DNA of 64,000 nt from positions 62,001-126,000 of the forward strand of contig NZ_QORW01000010.1 of assembly GCF_003574735.1 (NCBI RefSeq). Direction: 5' to 3'. Source of the stretch: Dongia deserti (GTDB lineage: Bacteria > Pseudomonadota > Alphaproteobacteria > Dongiales > Dongiaceae). Each line of letters begins with the position of its first letter. Position 1 is the stretch's first letter. Below the pieces are notes generated by a model. The model did no database searches, had not been told where the DNA came from, and saw only the letters and a program-made list of their open reading frames with translations. The translations under genes and the position numbers were made by a program. This document shows, in pieces, positions 27,630 to 37,696 of this stretch.

Positions 27630-28052
27630 TCAGCCGACCAGCTCGATCCCGCTGAAGAAGAACGCGCACTCGATCTTCGCGTTCTCCGGCGAGTCGGAGC
27701 CGTGCACCGAATTGGCTTCGATCGATTCCGCAAAATCCTTGCGGATGGTGCCCTGCGCGGCATTGGCAGGATTGGTGGCACCCATCACGTCGCGATACTT
27801 GGCGACGGCGTTCTCGCCTTCCAGCACCTGCACGACCACGGGACCGGAGGTCATGAAATTGCACAGATCGTTGTAGAACGGCCGCTCCTTGTGTACTTCG
27901 TAGAACTTCTCGGCCTGGGCGCGGCTCAGCCATAGCCGCTTCTGCGCGACGATGCGCAGGCCTGCTTCCTCGATCCGCGCATTGATCTTGCCGGTCAAAT
28001 TGCGGCGCGTGGCGTCCGGCTTGATGATCGACAAGGTCCGTTCCTTGGCCAT
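27630..28052 (-). CDS. ndk: Nucleoside diphosphate kinase
   Basis: 140 residues. Ndk balances nucleoside triphosphates by phosphate transfer through a phosphohistidine. The catalytic His117 lies in NSVHGSDS, and the N-terminal [11 protein letters not shown] is the family signature. ATG at 28052 is preceded by CAGGAGCAAGAGAAA, a fair ribosome binding site; the longer frame to 28151 is not needed. Length is normal. It is divergent from the ABC-F gene. Confidence 0.96.
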   Translation of the reverse strand: MAKERTLSIIKPDATRRNLTGKINARIEEAGLRIVAQKRLWLSRAQAEKFYEVHKERPFYNDLCNFMTSGPVVVQVLEGENAVAKYRDVMGATNPANAAQGTIRKDFAESIEANSVHGSDSPENAKIECAFFFSGIELVG

Positions 28053-28162
28053 TTTCTCTTGCTCCTGTTGGCGAAACTGGCGCGGGGTTATATACAGTCC
28101 GCCGCCCAGCCGCAACGCGCATCTTACGGCGCGAAAAGGCCCCGAAATCAAGTAATTGTGCC

Positions 28163-30037
28163 ATGTTAACGATCACCGACCTGACTTGCCGCATCGCCGG
28201 GCGCCCGCTTCTCGAGGGCGCGAGCCTGACGCTGCCCGCCGGTCACAAGGCCGGCCTGATCGGGCGCAACGGCACGGGCAAGACCACGCTCCTCAGGCTC
28301 ATCGCCGGCGACCTGCATGCCGATAACGGCGAGATCCGCCTGCCCAACAACACGCGTGTCGGCCGCATCGCGCAGGAGGCGCCGAGCGGGCCGCAGAGCC
28401 TGCTGGACACAGTGCTCGCCGCCGATACCGAACGGCAGAGCCTGCTGGAGGAAGCGGAGCACGCGACCGACGGCCATCGCATCGCCGACATTCATCAGCG
28501 CCTGCATGAACTCGACGCGCACTCCGCGCCGGCGCGCGCGGGTGCCATTTTGCACGGCCTCGGCTTCGATGCCGAGGCGCAGCAGCGCCCCTGCAGCGAT
28601 TTCTCCGGCGGTTGGCGCATGCGTGTCGCGCTCGCGGCGTTGCTGTTCCAGGCGCCCGATCTGTTGCTGCTGGACGAGCCGACCAATCACCTCGACCTCG
28701 AAGCGACGTTGTGGCTCGAGGAATTCCTGAAGCGCTATCCGCACACGGTGCTGCTGGTTAGCCACGATCGTGACCTGCTCAATCGCGCGGTCGACAAGAT
28801 CGTGCACCTGCACGATCGCAAGCTCACGGTCTATACCGGCGGCTATGACGATTTCGAGCGCGCGCGCCGAGAACGTCTTGCGCTGCAGGCGGCGGCGAAG
28901 GCTAAGCAGGATGCACAGCGCAAGCATATGCAGGCCTTCATCGACCGTTTCCGCTACAAAGCCAGCAAGGCGCGCCAGGCCCAGTCGCGCCTGAAAGCGC
29001 TGGCGAAGATGGAACCGATCGCGGCGGTGGTCGAAGAGCGCGGCATCGAGTTCCATTTCCCCGAGCCTGAGGAACTGGCACCGCCACTCATCGTCATGGA
29101 CCATGTCGCCGTCGGCTACGAGCCTGGCAGACCGGTGCTGAGCCGAATCAATCTGCGCCTCGATCCCGACGAGCGCATCGCCCTGCTGGGCGCCAACGGC
29201 AATGGCAAGTCCACCATGGCGAAATTGCTGGCCGACCGGCTGCAGCCGATGGCGGGCGAGATCCGCCGTTCGCGCAAGCTTAAGGTCGGTTATTTCGCCC
29301 AGCATCAGACCGACGAGCTTGATCTCGAGGCGACGCCGCTGCTGTCGATGGAGCGCGCGGCGCCCAATCTCACTCCGGAGAAGTGCCGCGCGCATCTCGC
29401 CCAGTTCGGCCTCGACGTGCTGCGCGCCAACACCAAGGTCGGCAGCCTCTCCGGCGGAGAGAAAGCGCGACTGCTTCTGGCGCTCATGAGCCACGGCGCG
29501 CCCAACATCTTGCTGCTGGACGAGCCGTCGAACCATCTCGACATCGACTCGCGCCAGGCGCTGGTGCAGGCGATCAACGAATTCCCCGGCGCCGTCGTGC
29601 TCATCAGCCACGATCCGCACCTGATCGAATTGACAGTCGACCGGTTCTGGCTGGTCAAGGATGGGCTGTGCCGCCAGTTCGATGGCGACCTAGACGATTA
29701 TCGCGAGCTGGTGCTGACGGAGGATGGCGCAGGCACCGACCGCGGCCCGCGCGGTCGCGATCGGCGCGAGGCTCGAGCCGAACGCCGGAGCGCTCCGACG
29801 ACGACGCCAGCTGCGGACCTCAAGCGTCAACTCGAGCAATCCGCGCTGGTGGTCGACAAGCTGTCCCAGGCGCTGGCGCTGATCGAGAAGAAGCTAGCCG
29901 ATCCGGCGCTCTACAACGAGAGCGCGGAGACCATCGCCGATTGGCAGCGCAAGCATGCCGATGTCTCCAGGCGCCTGTCGGACGCGGAGGACGCATGGCT
30001 GCGGGCGCAAACCTCGCTCGACGAGGCCAGCGCCTAG
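28163..30037 (+). CDS. ABC-F family ATPase
   Basis: 624 residues with two ABC ATPase domains and no membrane domain. First domain: P-loop [13 protein letters not shown] and signature [14 protein letters not shown]; second domain: P-loop [15 protein letters not shown] and signature [14 protein letters not shown]. Both have Walker B ending in DEP followed by NHLD. A charged linker lies between them and a C-terminal coiled coil ([20 protein letters not shown]) follows. ABC-F proteins bind the ribosomal E site and regulate translation or give antibiotic protection. The layout resembles YheS rather than Uup. No antibiotic-resistance gene is nearby, so a housekeeping translation role is more likely. 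Confidence 0.88.
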   Translation: MLTITDLTCRIAGRPLLEGASLTLPAGHKAGLIGRNGTGKTTLLRLIAGDLHADNGEIRLPNNTRVGRIAQEAPSGPQSLLDTVLAADTERQSLLEEAEHATDGHRIADIHQRLHELDAHSAPARAGAILHGLGFDAEAQQRPCSDFSGGWRMRVALAALLFQAPDLLLLDEPTNHLDLEATLWLEEFLKRYPHTVLLVSHDRDLLNRAVDKIVHLHDRKLTVYTGGYDDFERARRERLALQAAAKAKQDAQRKHMQAFIDRFRYKASKARQAQSRLKALAKMEPIAAVVEERGIEFHFPEPEELAPPLIVMDHVAVGYEPGRPVLSRINLRLDPDERIALLGANGNGKSTMAKLLADRLQPMAGEIRRSRKLKVGYFAQHQTDELDLEATPLLSMERAAPNLTPEKCRAHLAQFGLDVLRANTKVGSLSGGEKARLLLALMSHGAPNILLLDEPSNHLDIDSRQALVQAINEFPGAVVLISHDPHLIELTVDRFWLVKDGLCRQFDGDLDDYRELVLTEDGAGTDRGPRGRDRREARAERRSAPTTTPAADLKRQLEQSALVVDKLSQALALIEKKLADPALYNESAETIADWQRKHADVSRRLSDAEDAWLRAQTSLDEASA

Positions 30038-30119
30038 TCTCGACGCGGAGCTGTGCTTGCGGCACCCCGGCGCGCGTGGCAAGGTGAACTGCTGGCCACC
30101 ACCAAAAAAAGAGCCGGTC

Positions 30120-30641
30120 ATGCCGCTGCTCTCGCCCGATCAGGATCATCCGGAGACGGCCGATGGTGCCCTGGCCGGTGCGCCGCCCGATCTGCTCGAA
30201 ATGTATGCCTACTGGCAGCACAAGCGGGGTCCGCGGCCCATGCCGGCGCGTGCCGATATCGAGCCGGCTGAGATCAAGCGGCTGCTGCCGGGCATGTTGC
30301 TGGTCGATGTGCAGAGGACACAGGACGGATCCTTGGACTTCGTTTACCGCCTGGTCGGCACACGCGAGGTGGAGATGCGCGGTCATGACCCGACGGGAAA
30401 GCGTGTCGTCGAGGCCTTCTACGGAAAGTCGGCCGACACCGTGACCACCTGTTACAGCCGTGTCGTCGAAACCCGCTGCCCCTTCCTGGACGACGATTGC
30501 TACCATCTGCCAGGCCAGGAATGGTCACCCTCCGCCACCATCTATCTGCCGCTCTCGAACGACGGTGCACTGGTCAACATGGTGCTGGTCTATTCCTCCT
30601 TCCGATGGATCGCCGGCGGCTGGTCGCCGGAAGGCAAGTGA
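30120..30641 (+). CDS. PAS-domain (PF07310-like) protein
   Basis: 173 residues, soluble, built around a single PAS-like fold: LEMYAYWQHKRGPRPMPARA opens it, with the central VYRLVGTREVEMRGHDPTGK. Such single-domain proteins are abundant in alphaproteobacteria and lack an output domain; their function is unknown, probably redox or ligand sensing. ATG at 30120 sits ten bases after a run of seven A. The gene follows the ABC-F gene on the same strand by 80 bp. Confidence 0.72.
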   Translation: MPLLSPDQDHPETADGALAGAPPDLLEMYAYWQHKRGPRPMPARADIEPAEIKRLLPGMLLVDVQRTQDGSLDFVYRLVGTREVEMRGHDPTGKRVVEAFYGKSADTVTTCYSRVVETRCPFLDDDCYHLPGQEWSPSATIYLPLSNDGALVNMVLVYSSFRWIAGGWSPEGK

Positions 30642-30652
30642 GGGGCCGAAGC

Positions 30653-31159
30653 ATGCGGCCCTCCTTCAGCTTCACATGCCCGACCTGCGGAGAATCGCAC
30701 AAGGGTTCGCCCAGCGTGGCCTTCGCTTCACCGTACCACTGGCATGCCCAGCAGCCCGATACCAGCACCGGAAAATCGCGGCTCAGCGACGACTTCTGCA
30801 TGATCGAGGAGCGCGACTACTTCATCCGCTGCATCCTCGAAGTGCCGATCGTCGGCGTCGAGGACCCGTTCCTCTGGGGTGTGTGGGTGTCCCAGAGCGC
30901 GACGAATTTCCGGGACTATGTCGAGAGCTTTCCGGATACGCCCGAACGGCAGACCTTTGGCTATCTCTCGAATCGACTGCCGGGATATCCCGATACGATC
31001 AACCTGCATACGCAGACCCGCTGGCAACGGGGAACGAAGCGACCTCTGGTCGAGTTGAAGGCCGTCGAACACCCGCTTTACCATGACTGGTCCAGTGGGA
31101 TCACGTGGGAACGCGCCATCGAGCTGGCCGCACCCGCGTTTCATCCGCGCGACAATTGA
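30653..31159 (+). CDS. DUF2199 domain-containing protein
   Basis: 168 residues starting with a zinc-knuckle-like pair (FTCPTCGESHKG), then the DUF2199 core (CILEVPIVGVEDPFLWGVWVS and HTQTRWQRGTKRPLVELK). Function is unknown; it is soluble. It starts 11 bases after the PAS gene, so the two are probably cotranscribed. Only one CxxC pair is visible, so metal binding would need further ligands. Confidence 0.78.
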   Translation: MRPSFSFTCPTCGESHKGSPSVAFASPYHWHAQQPDTSTGKSRLSDDFCMIEERDYFIRCILEVPIVGVEDPFLWGVWVSQSATNFRDYVESFPDTPERQTFGYLSNRLPGYPDTINLHTQTRWQRGTKRPLVELKAVEHPLYHDWSSGITWERAIELAAPAFHPRDN

Positions 31160-31292
31160 ACGCGGGTTGAAACGCCTCGCGGCAATCACAAAATGACTAT
31201 GACCCGTGCCTGAAAGCCCAAGGCGCAGCGAACAAAAGTGTGCGTCGATTGTTGCTGCATTCTCACTGGTTATTGCCGATAGGATGGATGAC

Positions 31293-31646
31293 ATGAGCCA
31301 AGCTGCCATCGGACTCCTGTGCCCCGTTTGCAAGGTCGATCTGGTCATGACCGAACGCAAGGATGTGGAGATCGATTATTGCCCGAAATGCCGCGGCGTG
31401 TGGCTCGATCGCGGCGAACTCGACAAGATCATCGAAAAGAGCGCCGCCCAGGAGATGCAGCAGCGCCCCGCTGCCCCGCAGCCGCAAGCGCAGCCACATC
31501 CCGGCCACGCCGGCTATGGCGAGCGCGGCGAGTATGGCGAACGCGGAGAGTATGGCGAGCGCGGCGAGTATGGCGAGCGGGGCGAACGCGGCTATTACGG
31601 CAAGCCCTATCGCCGCAAGTCGTGGCTCTCAGAGATTTTCGACTGA
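31293..31646 (+). CDS. Zinc-ribbon (zf-TFIIB) protein with GERGEY tandem repeats
   Basis: About 117 residues. The N-terminal half has two CxxC pairs, LLCPVCKVDL and YCPKCRGVWLDRGELDK, matching the zf-TFIIB family. The C-terminal half is low-complexity: four near-identical 18-bp units (31515-31586) encode YGERGE repeats, then a basic end. Function is unknown. ATG at 31293 is preceded by AGGATGG; ATG at 31284 is an alternative. Similar proteins with variable C-terminal repeats are common in alphaproteobacteria. Confidence 0.75.
   Translation: MSQAAIGLLCPVCKVDLVMTERKDVEIDYCPKCRGVWLDRGELDKIIEKSAAQEMQQRPAAPQPQAQPHPGHAGYGERGEYGERGEYGERGEYGERGERGYYGKPYRRKSWLSEIFD
31515..31586 (+). repeat. 18-bp coding tandem repeat, four copies
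   Basis: Four head-to-tail copies of TATGGCGAGCGCGGCGAG with a few substitutions, in frame, each encoding YGERGE. The copies are close enough in sequence for slippage to change the count. Confidence 0.85.
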
Positions 31647-31650
31647 GATC

Positions 31651-32109
31651 TCACTCGCTCCGCGCCTTCTCTTCCCACTTGCCAACCGGCGATTGCTGGA
31701 AATAGACCAGCTTGTGGCCTGCTTCCTTGTACGCCTTCCAGCGCTCGCGCGCGGCGGCGACGGCCATCTCGTCGTTGCCGTCGAACATCTCGCACACCAG
31801 CGGGAAGTCGCCGCAATCGGCACGCTCGGCGCCATCGCACAGGATCAGCAGCTTCGCACCGTTCGGATTCTCCGCTTCGGCAGTCAAATAGATCGGCTGC
31901 TCACTGGCGGAGCCGTCCTTGGCCGTGCCGTGCGGCAGGAAACTCTCGGGCCGGTAGGTCCAAAGATGCGCGGCCAGAGCCTCGACGCGCTCCGATGAAC
32001 CGGCCATCACGAGCGTCCGCTCCCCCCGCCCGTAGGCGCGCTCGAGGATCACAGGCAACGTGTCCTCGAGGCTCGCGCGCTGCAGGTGGTAGAAGCGGAT
32101 CTCGCTCAT
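31651..32109 (-). CDS. holC: DNA polymerase III subunit chi
   Basis: 152 residues. Chi binds single-strand binding protein and links it to the clamp loader at the replication fork. The N-terminal EIRFYHLQRASLEDTLP and the stretch LWTYRPESFLPHG are family signatures. It is directly downstream of pepA on the same strand (ten bases apart), the usual order in proteobacteria. Its length is normal. Confidence 0.93.
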   Translation of the reverse strand: MSEIRFYHLQRASLEDTLPVILERAYGRGERTLVMAGSSERVEALAAHLWTYRPESFLPHGTAKDGSASEQPIYLTAEAENPNGAKLLILCDGAERADCGDFPLVCEMFDGNDEMAVAAARERWKAYKEAGHKLVYFQQSPVGKWEEKARSE

Positions 32110-32119
32110 CGCCTCTCGG

Positions 32120-33619
32120 TTACTTTTCCTCGTAGTGCTTTGCGACCAGATGGTCGAGCAGCCGCACGCCGAAGCCGGTCGCGCCGCGCGGCGTGGTCGG
32201 GCTGTCCTTGTCGGACCAGGCCATGCCGGCGATGTCGAGATGCGACCAGATCGTGCCCTTCTGCACGAAGCGCTGCAGGAACTCGGCGGCGGTGATGCTG
32301 CCTGCGTTGCGGCTGCCGCTGATGTTCTTCACGTCGGCGGCGGGCGAATCCATCATCTTGTTGTAGGCCTGCGCCAACGGCATGCGCCACAGCAGCTCGC
32401 CGGTCGCCTTGCCGCTCTCCTCCAGCTGTTTGGCGAGTTCCTCGTCGTTGGCGTACATGCCGGCGTAGACGGTGCCGAGCGCGATCAGGATGGCGCCGGT
32501 CAAGGTCGCCAAGTCGATCATCACCCTGGGCTTGAAGGTCTCCTGGCAGTACCACATGGCGTCGGCCAGCACGAGGCGGCCCTCCGCATCCGTATTGAGC
32601 ACTTCGATGGTCTGGCCCGACATGCTGGTGACGATGTCGCCCGGCCGCTGCGCGGTGCCGGATGGCATGTTCTCGACCAGGCCCACGACGCCGACCGCGT
32701 TGACCTTCGCCTTGCGCGAGGCCAAGGCCCGCATGGCGCCGATAACGGCGGCGGAGCCCGCCATATCCCACTTCATGTCCTCCATGCCCTGGGCCGGCTT
32801 GATCGAGATGCCCCCGGTATCGAAGGTGACACCCTTGCCCACGAAGGCGATCGGCTTCTGCTTCGAGTCGGCACCGTTCCATTGCATGGTGACCAGCTGG
32901 CTTTCGCGGCTGCTGCCCTGCCCCACGCCGAGCAGGGCACCCATGCCGAGCTTGGTCATTTCCTTGACGCCCAGCACCTTGACCTCGACGCCGACCTCGG
33001 AGAGCTTGCGCGCCTCGGCTGCCAGCGTCTGGGGATAGATGATGTTGGCCGGCTCGGAAACGAGGTCGCGCGTGACATTCACCGCGTCGACCACCTTGTC
33101 CATCGGATCGAAGGTGCGCTTGGCATCGGCCGCATCGCCCACCAGCACGGTGAAGCGCTTCACGCTCGGCTTCTGCTCGGGCTTTTCTTTGGTCTTGTAT
33201 TTGTCGAACCGATAGAAGCGGAGCCGCGCGCCGTAGGCGACGTTGGCGGCAAAATCGGCCTCCGCCAGCTTCATATCGCCGATCGATTCGATCCAGATCG
33301 ATACGTCCTTCTCACCCGTGTTGTTGAGCGCGGCGACCAGCCGTCCGCCCAGCGACTGCGCCGCCAGGGTGTCGTATTTCGCCGGCGCGCCGATGCCGGC
33401 CACGATGATGCGCGCCACGTCGACACCGGCCGGCGCCAGGATTGTGAGGAATTCCTCCGCACCTCCCTTGAACCGGCTGGCTTCCAGCGCCCGCGTGATC
33501 GCGCCCTTGGTCGTCTTGTCGAGCTGCTGCGCAAGCTTGCCCAGCTTGCGGCCTTCGGCGGCCAATGCGACCAGCGTCCCGGACGCCGGAATCTCGGGTT
33601 TAGCAAACGCGATTTTCAT
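32120..33619 (-). CDS. pepA: Leucyl aminopeptidase (M17)
   Basis: 499 residues. PepA is a hexameric cytosolic zinc or manganese aminopeptidase that removes N-terminal residues, and in some bacteria binds DNA. The M17 signature NTDAEGRLVLADA is present, with metal-binding residues around VGKGVTFDTGGISIKPA and DMAGSAAV. The start at 33619 (MKIAFAKPEIPAS) matches the family. It sits upstream of holC on the same strand and is divergent from lptD across about 300 bp. Confidence 0.95.
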   Translation of the reverse strand: MKIAFAKPEIPASGTLVALAAEGRKLGKLAQQLDKTTKGAITRALEASRFKGGAEEFLTILAPAGVDVARIIVAGIGAPAKYDTLAAQSLGGRLVAALNNTGEKDVSIWIESIGDMKLAEADFAANVAYGARLRFYRFDKYKTKEKPEQKPSVKRFTVLVGDAADAKRTFDPMDKVVDAVNVTRDLVSEPANIIYPQTLAAEARKLSEVGVEVKVLGVKEMTKLGMGALLGVGQGSSRESQLVTMQWNGADSKQKPIAFVGKGVTFDTGGISIKPAQGMEDMKWDMAGSAAVIGAMRALASRKAKVNAVGVVGLVENMPSGTAQRPGDIVTSMSGQTIEVLNTDAEGRLVLADAMWYCQETFKPRVMIDLATLTGAILIALGTVYAGMYANDEELAKQLEESGKATGELLWRMPLAQAYNKMMDSPAADVKNISGSRNAGSITAAEFLQRFVQKGTIWSHLDIAGMAWSDKDSPTTPRGATGFGVRLLDHLVAKHYEEK

Positions 33620-33919
33620 GAAAGACCTCTTGGACTGAAACTCTGGCCGGACCGGCCGGATCGGTCGGCGGAATGACTTTTGGAGCGACGAGTCTTTGCA
33701 GGCTTTCCAGCGCCTGTCCAGCCTCTCCAGCATTCTTCAGCGAGTCGCGGCAATTTGGCTAACGCCATGAAAAATGTAGACGATTGCCGACAACATGCTA
33801 CTTTAGCCCCGCCTTCTCGGGGGCAAAATGGAGGCTGGCGCAAGCCGGACGAGGGTCCACGGAACGGGCCCAGGTAGCAGGGCATCAGGCGTGGGTTCTG
33901 GGGGAGTGATCGTTCCATC
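33620..33919. other. Divergent intergenic region between pepA and lptD
   Basis: 300 bp without a gene. It contains a GGCCGGACCGGCCGG imperfect palindrome near 33648, a hairpin-like GCCCCGCC..GGGGGC near 33810-33828, and presumably divergent promoters for pepA and lptD. In many alphaproteobacteria lptF and lptG lie in this position; I find no trace of them here. Confidence 0.5.
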
Positions 33920-36337
33920 GTGGCGGGTAAGCGGCGCGGACTGACCGACATCGTTATGAGCGGCCTGCTGACGGTGCTGTGCGCCAGCCTGATCGGCTGC
34001 TCGCTGCCGGCTAACGCCAGGGACTTGGACGATCACAATTCGGCTAATGCCGACCACGGCCTTCACCAGCCGTCGCTCACCATCCAGACCGCCCAAGACT
34101 ATGACGACGACAATGAGATTGACGTGCCGCTGCCGCCCCCGATCCAACCTGCGCCAGGCGGCGCGCAGGAAGTACCCGGCACCCAGCCGGGCGCGCCGGC
34201 GCAGGTCGATGAAGAAGACACCACCATCAGAATGATCGCCGACGAGGTCGGTCACGACGAGAATCTCGGAATCTTCGTCGCGCGCGGCCATGTCGAAATC
34301 CTGCGCGAAGGCAGGATCGTCAAGGCCGACGTCGTTACCTACAACGAGCGCACCAAGCGCATCACGGCTTCAGGCAATGTCGTGCTCATAGAGCCCGACG
34401 GCGATATCCAGTTCGCGACCTATGCCGATGTGACCGACGATGTGAAGGAAGGCATTCTCTATGACTTCCGCATGCTGATGAAGGACAACGCCCGCCTGGC
34501 GGCAAACCGTGCCTACCGCGTTGAGCAGGACACCAAGGAGATCCTGCGCAAGGGCGTCTATACCCCCTGCGCGCCGTGCGCGGAGGATCCTTCGCGCGCG
34601 CCGCTATGGCAGGTGAAGGCCTATTCGGCGATCCGCCACAAGGTGGAGGAGACGATCACCTATCACGATGCCTGGCTGGAGATGTTCGGCGTGCCGGTGC
34701 TGTACACGCCCTGGTTCCGCCATCCGGATTTCGGGGTCGACCGGCAGAGCGGCATGCTTACGCCTGAGCTTCACTTCTCCAGCGAGAACGGCCTGCAGAT
34801 CTCCACGCCCTACTACCACGTGCTGGCGCCGGACAAGGACATCACCTTCACGCCAATCTTCACGTTCGGCGGCGACGTCCAGGACCGTCCGGGTGGTGTC
34901 GCCATGCTCGAATATCGCCAGCGCGTGGTCGACGGCAGGTTCCGGCTTGAGGGATCGGGCACTGTCGAAGATCGGGAGTCCGACGCGGCAAGGGAAAGCG
35001 ATGTCCGCGAGATCTCCGATGACTTCCGCGGCCATGTCGAAGGCGAGGGCCTGTTCGAAATCGATGACAACTGGCGCACCGGCTTCGACTTCAAGGCGGC
35101 GACCGACAAGAGCTATCTGAGAAGGTTTCATCTCGGCTCGCGGGATATCCTCACCCAGACTGCGTACCTGGAGGGCTTCTTCGGACGCTCCTATGCGGAG
35201 GCGCAGGCCTACACCTTCCAGACCACAGACGACGACATCGACAACGACGAGCTGCCGATCATCGCGCCGATGTTGGACTATCGCTTCGTCGGCGAGCCGG
35301 GCGTCGCCGGCGGGTATTTGGGTTTGGACGCCAACTTCATGAATCTGCGCCGCCTTGAGGGACGCGAAGTGGTGCGTATTGCCGCCAACCCCTATTGGAC
35401 GCTGCCCTATACCAGCTCAATGGGCGACATCTATCGCCTGACGCTGGAAATGCCCATGACCCTCCACGCTGTGCATGAAGTGGATCCCAACAGCGATATC
35501 CGCGATCCGAGCGGCGGTATTGACGACACGGAAGTTCGCGTGCTGCCCAAGGCGAGCTTGGAATGGCGCTACCCGTTCATCCGGCCCAGCCCGAACTTCA
35601 CCCAGGTATTGGAGCCGATAATCCAAGTGGTCGGCTCGCCCGACAGCGGCAACACGGGCAACATCCCGAACGAGGACAGCCGCGCCTTCGAGTTGGACGA
35701 CACCAATCTCTTCCTCGCCGACCGGTTCCCGGGACTTGATCGGAAGGATACGGGTTCGCGCGCCACCTATGGCGCGCAATGGTCGGCCTACACGCCCCAA
35801 GGCGGTTACATTAACGCCTTCCTGGGCCAGAGCTTCCAGTTCGAGCACGACGACAATGACGAGTTCCGTACCGGAACCGGCATCGATGATGACCTGACCG
35901 ACGCGGTCGGCCGGCTGCAGTTCCGACCGATAAGCGGGGTTGATCTCAGCTATCGTTTCCGCTTCGATGCGGAGGACGTGGTCTTCCAGCGGCACGAGGC
36001 GCGGGCCAGCTACTACACCTCTGATTTTGCCCTGGCGGGCTCCTATGCCTTCATTGCCAGCGATGGCATCGAATTCGGCGATCGCGAACAAGTGAGCGGC
36101 TATGCAAGCGCCCACCTTTCGGACTACTGGTCGGTAAACGTCCGATCGTCCTATGATCTGCAGCAAAATCGCCTGCTGTCGGTCGGCAGCGGGTTCAGAT
36201 ATCTGGACGAGTGCTTTGACATGGGCTTCGACATCTCCTATGCGCCGGGAGGCGATACCGAACAGTCCGATGGTGAGGTCGAGGCGCTCTTTACAATAAA
36301 CTTCAGGAACCTGGGTGGGCTCGATATACCTTACTGA
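33920..36337 (+). CDS. lptD: LPS-assembly outer-membrane protein LptD
   Basis: About 805 residues from GTG at 33920, with an internal ATG at 33956. A signal peptide (MSGLLTVLCASLIGC...ANA) is followed by a periplasmic OstA/LptA-like domain (IIVKADVVTYNERTKRITASGN region) and a C-terminal beta-barrel ending in an aromatic residue (GGLDIPY). LptD inserts lipopolysaccharide into the outer leaflet together with LptE. Paired cysteines (PCAPCAEDP and DECFDMGF) could form the conserved disulphides. surA, which folds it, follows 14 bp downstream. Confidence 0.92.
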   Translation: MAGKRRGLTDIVMSGLLTVLCASLIGCSLPANARDLDDHNSANADHGLHQPSLTIQTAQDYDDDNEIDVPLPPPIQPAPGGAQEVPGTQPGAPAQVDEEDTTIRMIADEVGHDENLGIFVARGHVEILREGRIVKADVVTYNERTKRITASGNVVLIEPDGDIQFATYADVTDDVKEGILYDFRMLMKDNARLAANRAYRVEQDTKEILRKGVYTPCAPCAEDPSRAPLWQVKAYSAIRHKVEETITYHDAWLEMFGVPVLYTPWFRHPDFGVDRQSGMLTPELHFSSENGLQISTPYYHVLAPDKDITFTPIFTFGGDVQDRPGGVAMLEYRQRVVDGRFRLEGSGTVEDRESDAARESDVREISDDFRGHVEGEGLFEIDDNWRTGFDFKAATDKSYLRRFHLGSRDILTQTAYLEGFFGRSYAEAQAYTFQTTDDDIDNDELPIIAPMLDYRFVGEPGVAGGYLGLDANFMNLRRLEGREVVRIAANPYWTLPYTSSMGDIYRLTLEMPMTLHAVHEVDPNSDIRDPSGGIDDTEVRVLPKASLEWRYPFIRPSPNFTQVLEPIIQVVGSPDSGNTGNIPNEDSRAFELDDTNLFLADRFPGLDRKDTGSRATYGAQWSAYTPQGGYINAFLGQSFQFEHDDNDEFRTGTGIDDDLTDAVGRLQFRPISGVDLSYRFRFDAEDVVFQRHEARASYYTSDFALAGSYAFIASDGIEFGDREQVSGYASAHLSDYWSVNVRSSYDLQQNRLLSVGSGFRYLDECFDMGFDISYAPGGDTEQSDGEVEALFTINFRNLGGLDIPY

Positions 36338-36351
36338 GTCTTGAGAGTGCG

Positions 36352-37656
36352 ATGCTGATGTCGAATGCCACGATCCTGAAGCCCCTGCGCCGCGCAGTGG
36401 TCTGTGCAGTGCTGTTGCTCGGCTCCATGGCCGGGAGCCTGATCATGCCCGTCCAGGCCCAGGATCAGTTGCGTATCGCCGCGGTCGTCAATGACGAGAT
36501 CATCAGCGAGCTCGACGTCTATATGCGCCTCCGGATAGCCATGCTGTCCGCCCAACTCCAGGATACCGAGGAAACCCGCAGGCGCCTGCTGCCGCAGGTG
36601 CTCCGCAACCTCATCGATGATCGGTTGAAGATCCAGGAAGCCAAGCGCACCGGCATAAAGATCAATCCGGCCGACGTCGAAAGGCGAATCGATCGGCTGG
36701 CCGAGCGCAACAACATGACGAGGGCGGACCTGGAGACGTTCCTAAGGTCCAATGGCGTCCTGGTGGACGCGATCGCGGATCAGATCACGGCTGAGCTCAA
36801 CTGGGCGCGGCTGGTGCAGCGCACGTTGCGGCCGCGCATCGTGATCACCGACCAGGAGATCAATGAAGAGGCGGCGCGCATCAAGGCGACGCAGGGCCAG
36901 ACCGAATACAAGATGTATCAGATCTTCCTGGCGGTTGATGCACCCAACCAGGAATCGCCCGTGCGGGATTCCGCCGAGCGGCTGGTCGAGCAGTTGCGCG
37001 CCGGCGCGGATTTTGAATCCCTGGCGCAAGAATTCTCGCAGGACGAAGGCGCGCTCAAGGGTGGCAATTGGGGCTGGATGCGGCTGGATCAGATGGAGCC
37101 GGCGGTCGCCAGGGAAATCCAGCTGGTCCCGACCGGCCAGCTGGTCGGGCCCCTGCGCGGCACCGGCGGATACTTCATCGCTTTCGCCAGTGAAACGCGT
37201 GTCTCCGGCTCTGGCGATCCGACGGGCGCGGGCAGTGTCACGGTGAAGCAGATTCTCTGGTCGTTGCCGCCGAACGCCGCGGAGAGCGAAGTCAACCGCG
37301 CCATCTCGCAGGCCAACACGATCGCCGGGAGAATCGAGAATTGCGGCCAGATGGCGCAGGTCGCGGAGGAGGCGAGCCCTGGGGTCTATCGCGAGCTTGG
37401 CAGTGTTCTGGTCAATGACTTGCCACAACAGGTACAGAGCATCGCGATCAACCAGCCAATCGACATCCCGTCTCGACCGGTTCGCACCAACCAGGGCGTC
37501 GGCCTTTATCTCATCTGTGCGCGCCAAGGCGGCGACGAGGACAGCCAGTCTCGCACGGCGATCGCCGACCGACTGGGTCAGCAGCGCCTGGAAACCCTGG
37601 CGCGCGGTTATCTCAGCGATCTGCGCCGGGCGGCGGTGATCGATATCCGGATGTAG
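36352..37656 (+). CDS. surA: Periplasmic peptidyl-prolyl isomerase SurA
   Basis: 434 residues. SurA is the main periplasmic chaperone for outer-membrane beta-barrel proteins such as LptD. A signal peptide (RRAVVCAVLLLGSMAGS...VQA) precedes the SurA N-terminal chaperone domain (VVNDEIISELDVYMR; NLIDDRLKIQEAKR) and a parvulin-type rotamase domain (MYQIFL...GGNWGWMRLDQMEPAVA) near residues 180-285. A second parvulin domain is degenerate. The gene directly follows lptD, as in the conserved lptD-surA-pdxA-rsmA order; here pdxA is missing. Confidence 0.92.
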   Translation: MLMSNATILKPLRRAVVCAVLLLGSMAGSLIMPVQAQDQLRIAAVVNDEIISELDVYMRLRIAMLSAQLQDTEETRRRLLPQVLRNLIDDRLKIQEAKRTGIKINPADVERRIDRLAERNNMTRADLETFLRSNGVLVDAIADQITAELNWARLVQRTLRPRIVITDQEINEEAARIKATQGQTEYKMYQIFLAVDAPNQESPVRDSAERLVEQLRAGADFESLAQEFSQDEGALKGGNWGWMRLDQMEPAVAREIQLVPTGQLVGPLRGTGGYFIAFASETRVSGSGDPTGAGSVTVKQILWSLPPNAAESEVNRAISQANTIAGRIENCGQMAQVAEEASPGVYRELGSVLVNDLPQQVQSIAINQPIDIPSRPVRTNQGVGLYLICARQGGDEDSQSRTAIADRLGQQRLETLARGYLSDLRRAAVIDIRM

Positions 37657-37696
37657 GCGGGGCCATCGCATATGATGGATGAAGCGCGAGCTGCAG

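Noticed and set aside
31515-31586. Possible CRISPR repeats
   Set aside because: The repeats are contiguous, without spacers, and encode an in-frame protein repeat.
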